Below, piece by piece: positions 57,901-64,000 of a DNA stretch of 64,000 bases. The position numbers and the translations under genes are program-made. The notes below the pieces were generated by a model. It made no database searches. It worked only from the letters and a program-made list of their open reading frames with translations, and had not been told where the DNA came from. Numbering within the stretch: the first letter of the stretch is position 1; every line of letters starts with the position of its first letter. The DNA is taken from the NCBI GenBank assembly GCA_023129115.1, contig JAGMCR010000015.1, forward strand, positions 1 through 64,000, read 5' to 3'. This DNA is from Candidatus Iainarchaeum sp. Lineage in GTDB: Archaea; B1Sed10-29; WALL01.

Positions 57901-58387
57901 TAAACTACGTGTACAAGAAACTCCTAAGGTTATAATGCAGAACATCGTTGCCCACGTAACCAAACCGAAGGACCACTTGCTGTTTATCTCAACATTTGAT
58001 TATGAGGGGATCTTAACTTTAGATACGGTTGTGAACATCAGTCCCAAAGCGGATTTCGACCCGTTTGTTTTAGTGGGAATACTCAATTCTAAACTATTTT
58101 CTTGGTATGCGTACCGATTCATTTACGCCAAAGCAATAAGAAATATGCATTTTGACAAATGCCATCTGAATAAATCGCCTTTGTGTAAGCTCCCAATCAA
58201 CAAAAGAGTTTATAACCGATTGAGATCTTTGGTTGATGAATGCTGCACTATAGGGAAAAATGGTCAAATCCCCAAAAATCTTGAAGAAGAATGGTCTACA
58301 AAAGAAAAGGAAATAAACGAATTAGTTTATGAGGCGTATGGGCTTGGTAGAGAGGACAGCAAAATTATAGAGCGTAGTTTCCGTTAA
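54974..58387 (+). CDS. Single-chain restriction-modification enzyme (type IIG/IIL-like)
   Basis: 1137 residues. Residues 75-190 form a PD-(D/E)XK nuclease-type domain (GHIDIVINVDPKYKILVETK: D...ExK). A helical linker follows (RLIFIRFAEGRGLLPEP). The gamma-class N6-adenine methyltransferase has AGVYYTPKHITEYIV (residues 456 on), motif I VVDPACGSGTFLLSAYEYLF and motif IV DVVIGNPPY near residue 775. The C-terminal 250 residues are the target-recognition part (ISSTTYAKHANKLRV; GILNSKLFSWYAYRF). One protein would methylate and cut. Its start is fused to the RecB-like gene end, and it is A+T rich compared with the left half. Confidence 0.9.
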   Translation: MTEKEQLAGEPLFNKLVVEFQLRSFDRPLHSFGKEQKTEYELFKSTVLDDLPEVLMGDIGKENPTVIAQYLSGTEENVKNKVIEPLLCQFLGFKKKQFQYEPAVRMEDGTGHIDIVINVDPKYKILVETKSWRTDLNKRVGKYKKSAIVQAFEYAEAHGINWVVVTNGYELRLYNRKEGSTKYEKFLLDDLNNPLAVGRTSAFHPKRVYTLLSNESFVSRIQDKILEQSEEHLNDLGEYIYEVIKELRNELANNILRKDKQIIQRYMESSGLTEKQSNQLVLDIIQTFIDRLIFIRFAEGRGLLPEPYDANFTAHLKELWQTARADIPDLTFFDYLRKLFRKIDEGNFKDPNRRFFGYNGGLFAPNTILDNPHFQIDDHVVWDVILRLNKYAPKKKTKKIKHLMLEKNEKINFSEVPVEVLGHIYEKYLGLSIDLDWKSIHPKVIIDETKEKRKEAGVYYTPKHITEYIVKNTVGSFLKENLDRLDNINVVDPACGSGTFLLSAYEYLFDNQIETTALSDKSLKSYVVRIKKLIKILSQRDTAIKDKEKLAEKVGLSLFEINNTIQDLLGKNILLISPDGYYRLSPKMYDKEMINEDLLTQYLKSKLRFLALDMVTNKKKVHINEHILKTNLHGVDLQSRAVEITKLSLWLKTAIKNAKLINLGTQILEGNSLITGVEGPEELKQFKTELNEIIKLEEHLESLDETKESHQKIRKLVNEIKSDKKELVELLDKNLVKEDDEGYFDNIKNIKPFDWEVEFPTVFDDGNNPGFDVVIGNPPYSAKLSKAERGYIRDTYPATKGNTDTAIAFINHAYTLLKKGGYLGFIVPKSLLYSDTWVACREFILPDLVKLVDVSKAFEGVRLEQVIIILKKGSASKTYAIEFLGSTKHHEIKKSNLKKFGIILNEIGQDELKLGLNLSGKARLSDVADLERGLGLQDELSQTGSKRIYGGSSVGRFLLKPTDRFISSTTYAKHANKLRVQETPKVIMQNIVAHVTKPKDHLLFISTFDYEGILTLDTVVNISPKADFDPFVLVGILNSKLFSWYAYRFIYAKAIRNMHFDKCHLNKSPLCKLPINKRVYNRLRSLVDECCTIGKNGQIPKNLEEEWSTKEKEINELVYEAYGLGREDSKIIERSFR

Positions 58388-58427
58388 GTATCCAGAGCTG
58401 GCACTCTATAATGAGCAGTTTGTATAA
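58383..58427 (+). pseudogene. Possible gene 3' fragment
   Basis: A 14-codon in-frame tail VKYPELALYNEQFV and stop that begins inside the last codons of the restriction-modification gene in another frame. It has no start of its own. It fits the scar pattern but the parent gene is not in the window. Confidence 0.35.
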
Positions 58428-58466
58428 ATGAGATTGCCGATATTTTTCGCCTTTTTGCATAGAGCT

Positions 58467-58757
58467 TCACAATATACCTTTTTTCATTGCTTTCTTAACT
58501 AACTGCTTTGCTATCCGCTTATCACAAGACAAGGGCCTCTGGCCGTAGATCCAGTGGTTTTTTCCTTCTGGTTTAACCCAATAAGTAAATCGGACTCCAG
58601 TTTCTCCTTCATCCCATTTTATTAGCTGTATCTTACGCTTAAACGTTCCTTCGCCGGGATAGGACGTTGTATGCTCTACTTCATCCAACACGGTGCCTTG
58701 AACTAATTCACCACTGAGAGCAGTATACTCCGTACGGTCACCAATAGTTTGCACCAT
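58467..58757 (-). CDS. Hypothetical small protein, 96 residues
   Basis: Beta-rich (ALSGELVQGTVLDEVEHTTS; GVRFTYWVKPEGKNHWIYGQ) with a basic C-terminal helix (DKRIAKQLVKKAMKKG). A GGAATATAAC box lies about 30 bases upstream. No family recognised. Confidence 0.65.
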   Translation of the reverse strand: MVQTIGDRTEYTALSGELVQGTVLDEVEHTTSYPGEGTFKRKIQLIKWDEGETGVRFTYWVKPEGKNHWIYGQRPLSCDKRIAKQLVKKAMKKGIL

Positions 58758-58799
58758 AAAACTAATTAAAGCGAACAGAGTTATATTCCTATCGGTAGC

Positions 58800-58882
58800 C
58801 TAGCAATACGCCGCCCGCCTATACCCCTTATACCCCCTATCCCGCCCTCTCGAAGCAAAGCTGGTTTTCCTGCTTTAGCCTT
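58800..58882 (-). pseudogene. 3' fragment of an Ada-type metal-binding gene, frameshifted
   Basis: Minus strand LKQENQLCFERAG ... GYRRAAYC and stop, with a frame break between; compare RIKPENRIYFDN ... AGYRKALVC at 61968. It begins at the same codon position (about 28 codons from the stop) as the fragment at 59955. Confidence 0.6.
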
Positions 58883-58938
58883 GGGAGAAATCTTGGGTTT
58901 GAACATAGGAATAAAAAGTAGTTTGGGGTGGATAACTT

Positions 58939-59712
58939 GTGTTAAATGAACTGGAAGAGTACTATAAGGGCCAAGGCATATACTCTATTGGTTTCCATTG
59001 TAAACATCTTGAGTCATGCCTCTCAAAAGTAGATAACCCCCATGAGTTCACTAAAGGTAAAGCTGCTTATGTAGGCCAAAAATATGAAGAGGGGCTCGTG
59101 CCCCGGCTGCTCTTCTTATCACTAGATGCAGGCGCACAGAACGAAGATCCTGTCAAACGAACACTTATTGGGGTTAGGGGAGAAACTGAAAAAAACCCCT
59201 TAACTGATGGCAAACACAAACACTGGTATAAAACACATGAATTTGCTTGTAGTGTGTTTAATGAGCTTTGTGGTGAAAAACGGTTTGGTGTACACCAAAT
59301 AAAACCGTATTTTGCTCATACTAATAGTGCCAAATGTTGTATGAATAACCCCCATAATGCGGAAGCAAACTCTACTTTGTTCCACAATTGTAGGGAGTAT
59401 ATCCTGCCTGAAATTGAAATCTTGGCACCAGAAGTGGTTGTAACACAAGGGAATCGCGCGTGGGACGTCATTGCCACAGAATTAAACAAGAAAATAACTC
59501 CATTATCAAAAGAGATGAACCTATCCCACAACCCAGACTACGATTTAAGAGAGATTGAGTACCCAAAAAATAAAAGAGTTATGTGGGTTCATCACTACCA
59601 CCCCCGCAGTGGGAGGTACTTTGCTAAAAATCTTGAGAAGTATGAAGTATATGCAAAAGAAATCGCTACTTTTTTAAGAAAACATTATCCAAAAAAAGTT
59701 AAGAATGTGTAG
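58939..59712 (+). CDS. Uracil-DNA-glycosylase-superfamily-like protein
   Basis: 257 residues with a GTG start about 27 bases after GGAATAAAAAG. RLLFLSLDAGAQNEDPVKRT gives the first active-site-like loop. FAHTNSAKCCMNN and NCREYILPEIEILAPEVVVT resemble the family 4 segment where cysteines hold an Fe-S cluster (further Cys in FHCKHLESCL). WVHHYHPRSGRYF is the late His loop. It is probably a DNA base-excision or defence-related member, not a standard UDG. The acidic catalytic residue is uncertain. Confidence 0.68.
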   Translation: MLNELEEYYKGQGIYSIGFHCKHLESCLSKVDNPHEFTKGKAAYVGQKYEEGLVPRLLFLSLDAGAQNEDPVKRTLIGVRGETEKNPLTDGKHKHWYKTHEFACSVFNELCGEKRFGVHQIKPYFAHTNSAKCCMNNPHNAEANSTLFHNCREYILPEIEILAPEVVVTQGNRAWDVIATELNKKITPLSKEMNLSHNPDYDLREIEYPKNKRVMWVHHYHPRSGRYFAKNLEKYEVYAKEIATFLRKHYPKKVKNV

Positions 59713-59734
59713 AACGAAACGGCTCAATGATGGC

Positions 59735-59782
59735 CTAAGACCACGCCGCCTTCCTATAGCCCTGAAGCGATTTTGTTTCATG
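59735..59782 (-). pseudogene. 3' fragment of an Ada-type metal-binding gene (short)
   Basis: Minus strand ETKSLQGYRKAAWS and stop; compare FETAQQAEGEGYRKAVWC. Its upstream edge overlaps the stop codon of the 59778 zinc-ribbon gene. Confidence 0.55.
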
Positions 59783-59915
59783 CTTCATTGAGGGCGTCTT
59801 TTAATTGTTTCAGGCAGCCATCACAAAGGAGTATGTTACCTACTTTATGACCCATAGTCCCCTCATCATCTAGTTCATCCATAACTACATCATCACAAAA
59901 CGCACATTTGGACAT
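59778..59915 (-). CDS. Small zinc-ribbon protein, 45 residues
   Basis: Not in the ORF track. MSKCAFCDDVVMDELDDEGT, then a C-terminal LLCDGCLKQLKDALNEA. Two CxxC pairs about 30 residues apart suit a treble-clef or ribbon zinc site. A TTTAAATATAC box lies about 27 bases before the ATG at 59915, so it has its own leaderless promoter. Function unknown. Confidence 0.65.
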   Translation of the reverse strand: MSKCAFCDDVVMDELDDEGTMGHKVGNILLCDGCLKQLKDALNEA

Positions 59916-59954
59916 GAACAGACTTTACACTAAAGTATATTTAAAGTTGACTGT

Positions 59955-60037
59955 TCAACACCACACCGCCTTCCTATACCCCTCACCCTCCGCTTGTTGA
60001 GCCGTCTCGAACCAAACCCTGTTCTCCGGCTTAATCC
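59955..60037 (-). pseudogene. 3' fragment of an Ada-type metal-binding gene (26 codons)
   Basis: IKPENRVWFETAQQAEGEGY then RKAVWC and stop, matching the end of the intact protein at 61968. Its first bases, GGATTAAGCC, supply the TAA stop codon of the ATPase gene in another frame. Confidence 0.75.
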
Positions 60038-61887
60038 TTAACCCTTTGATTTAAGTTTTTTACAAACTCGACATAAAGTGGGTATCTTTCTTTTACTTGG
60101 GAGATACTTTTATTTTTGATGTCCAAAATAACCGCTCTCACGATTTGTTTCTTTAACTCTTCAAGACGCCCATCTGTATGGATTTTTTCTCGTTTTTTTA
60201 TCGTTTTTATGTGACTAAGAATCGCTGCATCACCCGGAGAATTAAACGTATATCCGTACAGTTTATTTGCAAGGGATAGGACAATCTCCTCAGGTAATAA
60301 GTCCTCTGTAGTAGCTTTAGGTTTAGGTACGTCAACGAGGTCCTTTAATTCAAAAGTCTTGTTTTTGAAGGCTGTGTCGGTAGTGACAATAGTTCTTTTG
60401 ACACCTTGACCGTCTTTATCTGAGTCAACTACTACAAACCCTTTCACTAATTTTTGATCAAAGAACTTGGCGTATCTAGGTATTTGTTTTACTCCCGTTG
60501 CAAAGATTGTTTTTATTCGAGAGGGTTTAATCTTAGTTTTAAATTTCCGGGTGAATGTATCAAATAAGTCTTTATCAATTCTTCCTTCAAATATGATGAC
60601 ATTTGGCTCAATGAGTTCATAAATCGTTGTACCGAGTGCTTCGTATATTACCTCTTCTTGGAGGGGGTCGTCTCTACTAACTCTCTGGATTTTGGTTTCG
60701 CCGTTTTCCTTAATCACGTTATAATGGCGGTCTATGTCTTTTTTATCTACCATAAATATTGAATGTGATGCGCAAAATACTATGTTATTTTTCGCTATAT
60801 TCAGTAGTTCATCTCTAAGGTATCTCACGCTACTAGGATGTAAACTTCTTTCAGGTTCGTCAAGAAGGATGACTTTATTTCTCAGTTGGTTTATTTTGTT
60901 CTCAACTGAAAGAGTAAGTAGTATAGATATAAAATGCTGGAAACCATCACTCCGCTGTTTCATAGTAAACTTTGGCGTGACGTTATCTTTATCTTCTACA
61001 AAGACAATACATTGATTATTCGCTTCGAACCTTAGGGATATGTTAATCTTGTGTTCTGGCCATAACTCGTTTAAGTGTTTGGTTATCGCTTTTGATAATA
61101 TCCCTTCCATTTCAGCTCTATCTCCAGGACTTTTTTGTATCCGGTCTAGATTAGTGATTAAGGCCTCCCCCTCAAAACCCGCTAAGTGGAAAATATTCCT
61201 CAGAGGGATAGAAGTGTCTAGATTCTGTCTAAATTGCTCTAGATTAATTGGTTCATTTATTAAGTGTTTGGGGTCTGGTTTCCATAGAATCACTTCAGGC
61301 AGTAGGGCATCTAACTGTCCGCCTATTTGGGGTCCAACATTCTTACTTAAAATAGCTTCATCAAGCTTAGTATACCTATCATCTAAAGGGTCATTTAAAC
61401 GGTTTAAAATCTCCTTAGACTCATCGGACTTATCCAACGAAACTTCAAGCGAGATCTTATTCTTTTCGCTATCGTAAATAAAGTGGTCGTATTTGATTCC
61501 TCCAAAATGGAGGTTGTAACTGTCTTCCTTTTTCGAATTTTTATCAAATGAAACTAGTTTTTCAACTCCAGTTATCTTAATTTGCCGACGTAGCGAAGGA
61601 GGCCCATCAATCTTTTCAACAATCTTGGGGAGATCACCATCTTCTAATCCGAAAAGATAGTTTAGTTCAACCTTTTCGTTTTGAGAACGGGCTTTTTTGT
61701 TGCAGTCAACATCGTATTGGAAGTCTAATCCGCTCTGTAGGAGGCTTATGGCTCGCAGAATATTGCTTTTACCTGTTCCATTTATACCAAAAAACATGAA
61801 GCACTTTTTGTCAGCTATTTCTTCGATACTCACCTCTAAATCCTTTACACAACGATAATTAGATATCGTAATTTTCTTAAGTAACAT
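60031..61887 (-). CDS. OLD-family ATPase with TOPRIM-like nuclease domain
   Basis: 618 residues. Walker A FFGINGTGKSN near residue 34; an ABC-like signature region and Walker B KVILLDEPERSLHPSSVRYL near residue 340, with FCASHSIFMV after it. The C-terminal TOPRIM-like part has NVIIFEGRIDKDLFDTF (Glu) and FVVVDSDKDGQG (DxD). OLD nucleases act in phage defence alone or with a UvrD-like partner (Gabija); no helicase partner is visible here. A TTATAAATACG box lies about 50 bases upstream of the ATG. Confidence 0.85.
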   Translation of the reverse strand: MLLKKITISNYRCVKDLEVSIEEIADKKCFMFFGINGTGKSNILRAISLLQSGLDFQYDVDCNKKARSQNEKVELNYLFGLEDGDLPKIVEKIDGPPSLRRQIKITGVEKLVSFDKNSKKEDSYNLHFGGIKYDHFIYDSEKNKISLEVSLDKSDESKEILNRLNDPLDDRYTKLDEAILSKNVGPQIGGQLDALLPEVILWKPDPKHLINEPINLEQFRQNLDTSIPLRNIFHLAGFEGEALITNLDRIQKSPGDRAEMEGILSKAITKHLNELWPEHKINISLRFEANNQCIVFVEDKDNVTPKFTMKQRSDGFQHFISILLTLSVENKINQLRNKVILLDEPERSLHPSSVRYLRDELLNIAKNNIVFCASHSIFMVDKKDIDRHYNVIKENGETKIQRVSRDDPLQEEVIYEALGTTIYELIEPNVIIFEGRIDKDLFDTFTRKFKTKIKPSRIKTIFATGVKQIPRYAKFFDQKLVKGFVVVDSDKDGQGVKRTIVTTDTAFKNKTFELKDLVDVPKPKATTEDLLPEEIVLSLANKLYGYTFNSPGDAAILSHIKTIKKREKIHTDGRLEELKKQIVRAVILDIKNKSISQVKERYPLYVEFVKNLNQRVKD

Positions 61888-61967
61888 GCCCTACACCCTG
61901 CCTTCAAACGTTAGCATTCTTTCTAAAAAAGCGTATTTATAATTGTTTGTTACTCCTTGCCGAGGGT

Positions 61968-62186
61968 TTAACAAACCAAAGCTTTCCTATACCCCGCATC
62001 TTCTGCCTCAACAGTGTTATCAAAATAGATTCGATTCTCCGGCTTAATCCTATTAGCATACATGCACCCCGGCCGGTGATAAACGTCCGAGTTCTTGCTG
62101 CCCACGAACGGGCCTTCGTAGGTCAAGTCATCCCACTGCAGGGCGAGGACGAGGAGCACAACGACAAAGACAAGCCACAGCTTCAT
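61968..62186 (-). CDS. Ada-type metal-binding domain protein, membrane-anchored, the second anchor gene
   Basis: 72 residues. The N-terminal hydrophobic helix LWLVFVVVLLVLALQW is a signal anchor. The rest is the short Ada-like zinc domain (VGSKNSDVYHRPGCMYANRI, KPENRIYFDN, AGYRKALVC), as found at the end of some secreted nucleases; the last cysteine position is VC instead of the usual CxxC. The start overlaps the stop of the 62183 mini-ORF. Three copies of its 3' end lie to the left next to other genes. Confidence 0.8.
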   Translation of the reverse strand: MKLWLVFVVVLLVLALQWDDLTYEGPFVGSKNSDVYHRPGCMYANRIKPENRIYFDNTVEAEDAGYRKALVC

Positions 62187-62281
62187 TCCTTGACCCCCGC
62201 GATTTTCTCGAGCGCCACGGCTATGCGCTCAAGCAGAGAAAGGGCTTTTTTGGCGAAGGAGAGGCGGTTGGGGTCTGTCAT
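62183..62281 (-). CDS. 32-residue ORF upstream of the Ada-type gene
   Basis: MTDPNRLSFAKKALSLLERI then AVALEKIAGVKE; its TGA overlaps the next ATG. TGTATAGTGC lies about 25 bases before the ATG. A coupled mini-gene is plausible; function unknown. Confidence 0.45.
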   Translation of the reverse strand: MTDPNRLSFAKKALSLLERIAVALEKIAGVKE

Positions 62282-62340
62282 GGCACCACTATTGCACTAT
62301 ACAGTACAATATTATACAATACACTATATTTAATGATTTC
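62282..62340. promoter_or_regulatory. Divergent A+T-rich promoter region
   Basis: Contains repeated ACTATA/TATACA words and TATATTTAATG, placed about 25 bases before the ATG at 62356, and the minus-strand box for 62281. Confidence 0.45.
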
Positions 62341-62355
62341 GGTTAAGCCTTTCCG

Positions 62356-62601
62356 ATGAGAAAAAAGCGTAGCAGCATGGAGATAAAGAGGGTAATCCTA
62401 GAGACGCTCAGTAAGCAGAATGAGCTCTCGTTTTATGCCTTGGCGAAGGCAGCAAAAACCGGCTTCAGGAGCATCAAAAATAACTGTGAAGAGCTCCAAG
62501 CAACAGGAGACATAAACATAACCAAAATTGGGGCAAGGCCGTTCTATTTTGTCTCTATAACAAAGAAGGGAAAAACTACGTTGAAACACTTGAAGAAATA
62601 A
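62356..62601 (+). CDS. Winged-helix DNA-binding protein
   Basis: 81 residues. An HTH in LSFYALAKAAKTGFRSIKNN and a wing in ITKIGARPFYFVSITKKGKT. Small archaeal transcription regulator. Leaderless: the TATA-like word is about 25 bases before the ATG. Confidence 0.75.
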   Translation: MRKKRSSMEIKRVILETLSKQNELSFYALAKAAKTGFRSIKNNCEELQATGDINITKIGARPFYFVSITKKGKTTLKHLKK

Positions 62602-62647
62602 AATGTTTAAACTCGATTTTTTATACTACAGAACTCCAATAAGGACT

Positions 62648-63139
62648 ATGCCCTGCAAACCGGATTTAACCCTCTTGATTGGATTGGTGGCTATTGTTTT
62701 AGCAATCAGCATTTATCTGAATACTCTTGCCTTTAACGATTTTGAGTCAGCAAACCACAAATGCCAGGACACTAAAGTCACAGATTGCTTTAAGACTCAT
62801 AATCTGACAAAGATTGCTAATGGAGTATTGGGTTTGCAGAGGGTATTTCATACTCTTTTCTTCATTGGTGTTATAGCCTTGGTCTTGAAAGTCAGTGACA
62901 GACCAAGGGAAGGACATGATGCCAGTTTGGCAAAAAGTTCAGAAGACTGTTACATTCGCTTGGTGTTCTGTGCCATGGCCTTATGGGCTTGTTTCCTGTT
63001 CCTACAAGAACTATTGCAACAAAATCTGTATCCCTCACTAGCAATACTTGACGGATTATCTTCGTCAATTGTATTAGTCTCCGCTTACAGTGCTATTTCT
63101 CTTTTTCTGCTGTGCGGGGATGTAAAAAAAGATTGTTGA
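62648..63139 (+). CDS. Membrane protein, four helices
   Basis: 163 residues from MPCKPDLTLLIGLVAIVLAI. TTTTTTATACTAC lies about 25 bases upstream, inside the track ORF, so the later ATG is preferred. Four hydrophobic segments, with a cysteine-containing outer loop (HKCQDTKVTDCF). The TGA stop lies within a gene 3' fragment read in another frame. Function unknown. Confidence 0.65.
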   Translation: MPCKPDLTLLIGLVAIVLAISIYLNTLAFNDFESANHKCQDTKVTDCFKTHNLTKIANGVLGLQRVFHTLFFIGVIALVLKVSDRPREGHDASLAKSSEDCYIRLVFCAMALWACFLFLQELLQQNLYPSLAILDGLSSSIVLVSAYSAISLFLLCGDVKKDC

Positions 63140-63227
63140 ACGGACCACTCAGAAGACTAAGTCGTTTAAGGGGATGAGTGAGTGTGTGGCTGAGGCGTTG
63201 GGGGAGTGGTTGGATAGGAACAAGTAA
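63132..63227 (+). pseudogene. 3' fragment of an unidentified gene (31 codons)
   Basis: IVERTTQKTKSFKGMSECVA then EALGEWLDRNK and stop, without a start of its own. Its base composition is more G+C rich than its neighbours, like the left side of the window. It overlaps the stop of the 62648 gene, as the other 3' fragments do with theirs. Confidence 0.5.
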
Positions 63228-63284
63228 GCCTCAGACAGTAAAAACGAAGAGGATATTAAGCATGCCCTCGTAAGTAATACACCC

Positions 63285-63962
63285 ATGTTCAATATAGAAG
63301 AAGAAAACATAAAACTAACGCGACACGGAATGCCAGATTTAATTGAAACTACAAAAGGCACAACCCGTTACCTCAAAAAAACGTATGGGGACGCAAAGAA
63401 GAAAATGCGGATAGACGATCCTTTTTTTATTGCTTTTAGTTACTTTCTCCTTGTACCTATGTATGCCCGATCAGCATATGAACAAGCACTTTTAGGGCGT
63501 TATGCTGTTTCTCTCAATAACACCCGTTTCATTTTTGAAACAGCGTGTATGATGCGGCATTACCGAATCCGCCCAACTACTTTTAAAAGATGGTTAAAAG
63601 AAGAAAAGAGATATGGGCAAGTATACCAAGGCCTGATTGGTGATGCAGAGGTTGACGCTAATTATCGAGAGTTTTACGTCTTCTTATGTGATCATTGTCA
63701 TCCTACCCGCCAAACCCTAGCCCCATTCTTCAGAAAAGATTCCAAAACTAGAAAGATTATCTACGAACCATTCCACAGATTTGACGAAAAAAAGGCGATT
63801 GTGTCTTTGATTAGCTTACTAAAAAGCTGTGTCTATGTCATTAAAGAGTGTAGATATGTATTATTCCAAGAAAGTGACGAGGGGTTTGACACAACGACAA
63901 AGGAGATACTTAAGGATATAAAAGAAAAGGGAGAGATATATAAATATGCATACAAAAATTAG
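63285..63962 (+). CDS. Hypothetical protein, 225 residues
   Basis: Helical (FIAFSYFLLVPMYARSAYEQ; TRFIFETACMMRHYRIRP) with a His/Cys cluster (FLCDHCHPTRQTL). A GATATTAAGC box lies about 30 bases before the ATG. The layout resembles uncharacterised proteins of the DUF5677 type found near defence genes, but this is weak. A+T-rich codon use. Confidence 0.6.
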   Translation: MFNIEEENIKLTRHGMPDLIETTKGTTRYLKKTYGDAKKKMRIDDPFFIAFSYFLLVPMYARSAYEQALLGRYAVSLNNTRFIFETACMMRHYRIRPTTFKRWLKEEKRYGQVYQGLIGDAEVDANYREFYVFLCDHCHPTRQTLAPFFRKDSKTRKIIYEPFHRFDEKKAIVSLISLLKSCVYVIKECRYVLFQESDEGFDTTTKEILKDIKEKGEIYKYAYKN

Positions 63963-64000
63963 GTTATCAACCACATGGACCAAAAACTCGTGGACTGGAT

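Overview
The window reads as archaeal. It carries an archaeal-type leucyl-tRNA synthetase, an archaeal-type alanyl-tRNA synthetase with an N-terminal zinc segment, and an archaeal RNase P RNA. Most genes have a TATA-like box (TTTAAA, CTTTTATCC or TTTATA types) about 25-30 bases before the start codon and no leader. Many short lysine-rich orphan proteins and Thr-Pro lipoproteins would fit a DPANN-like lineage (Diapherotrites/Micrarchaeota type), but no lineage marker is decisive.

Bases 1-28.9 kb look like ordinary chromosome. They hold the end of a giant Lys/Glu-rich coiled-coil protein, leuS, alaS (convergent with leuS), a CPA2-type antiporter divergent from alaS, a DnaQ-like exonuclease and two basic orphan genes. 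RNase P RNA follows, then a membrane protein, a methyltransferase-like protein, and a surface protein with Cys-rich repeats and a CAP domain. Next come a secreted beta-propeller protein, two tandem paralogues, a cold-shock protein, a membrane-anchored secreted protein, a CPBP membrane protease and several small membrane or lipoproteins.

Bases 28.9-54.98 kb form a mosaic accessory region. It contains toxin-antitoxin type modules (HicBA, Fic plus a 42-aa partner, RelE/antitoxin, an AbiE-like nucleotidyltransferase pair and a second HTH-nucleotidyltransferase) and many orphan genes of one or two ORFs. Module borders carry a recurrent palindromic promoter-like sequence, REP-like hairpins and terminal fragments of one gene. 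That gene, intact at 49136-50284, encodes a RecB/Cas4-like PD-(D/E)XK nuclease with a cysteine cluster. Copies of its first 17-20 codons lie only to the left of it (32.6, 35.2, 36.0, 44.2 and 47.1 kb, with an internal scrap at 29.0 kb). Copies of its last 10-35 codons lie only to the right (51.8, 52.4, 53.25 and 54.9 kb). Small structured RNA candidates with their own promoters run convergently into DUF3800-like genes or gene remnants.

Bases 53.3-64 kb are visibly richer in A+T and defence-like. They hold a HEPN-like protein, an LMW-phosphatase-like protein, a single-chain restriction-modification enzyme, a uracil-DNA-glycosylase-like protein, a small zinc ribbon and an OLD-type ATPase/TOPRIM nuclease. 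The same scar logic recurs there with a different anchor: a 72-aa Ada-type metal-binding protein at 61968-62186, whose 3' end is repeated three times next to other genes. In nearly every case the stop codon of the neighbouring gene lies inside or at the edge of the copied fragment.

The main claim of this report is that two separate anchor genes, and perhaps others, have acted as repeated insertion points for small gene cassettes that leave copied gene ends as borders. No integrase or transposase is visible in the window, so the mechanism is unknown.
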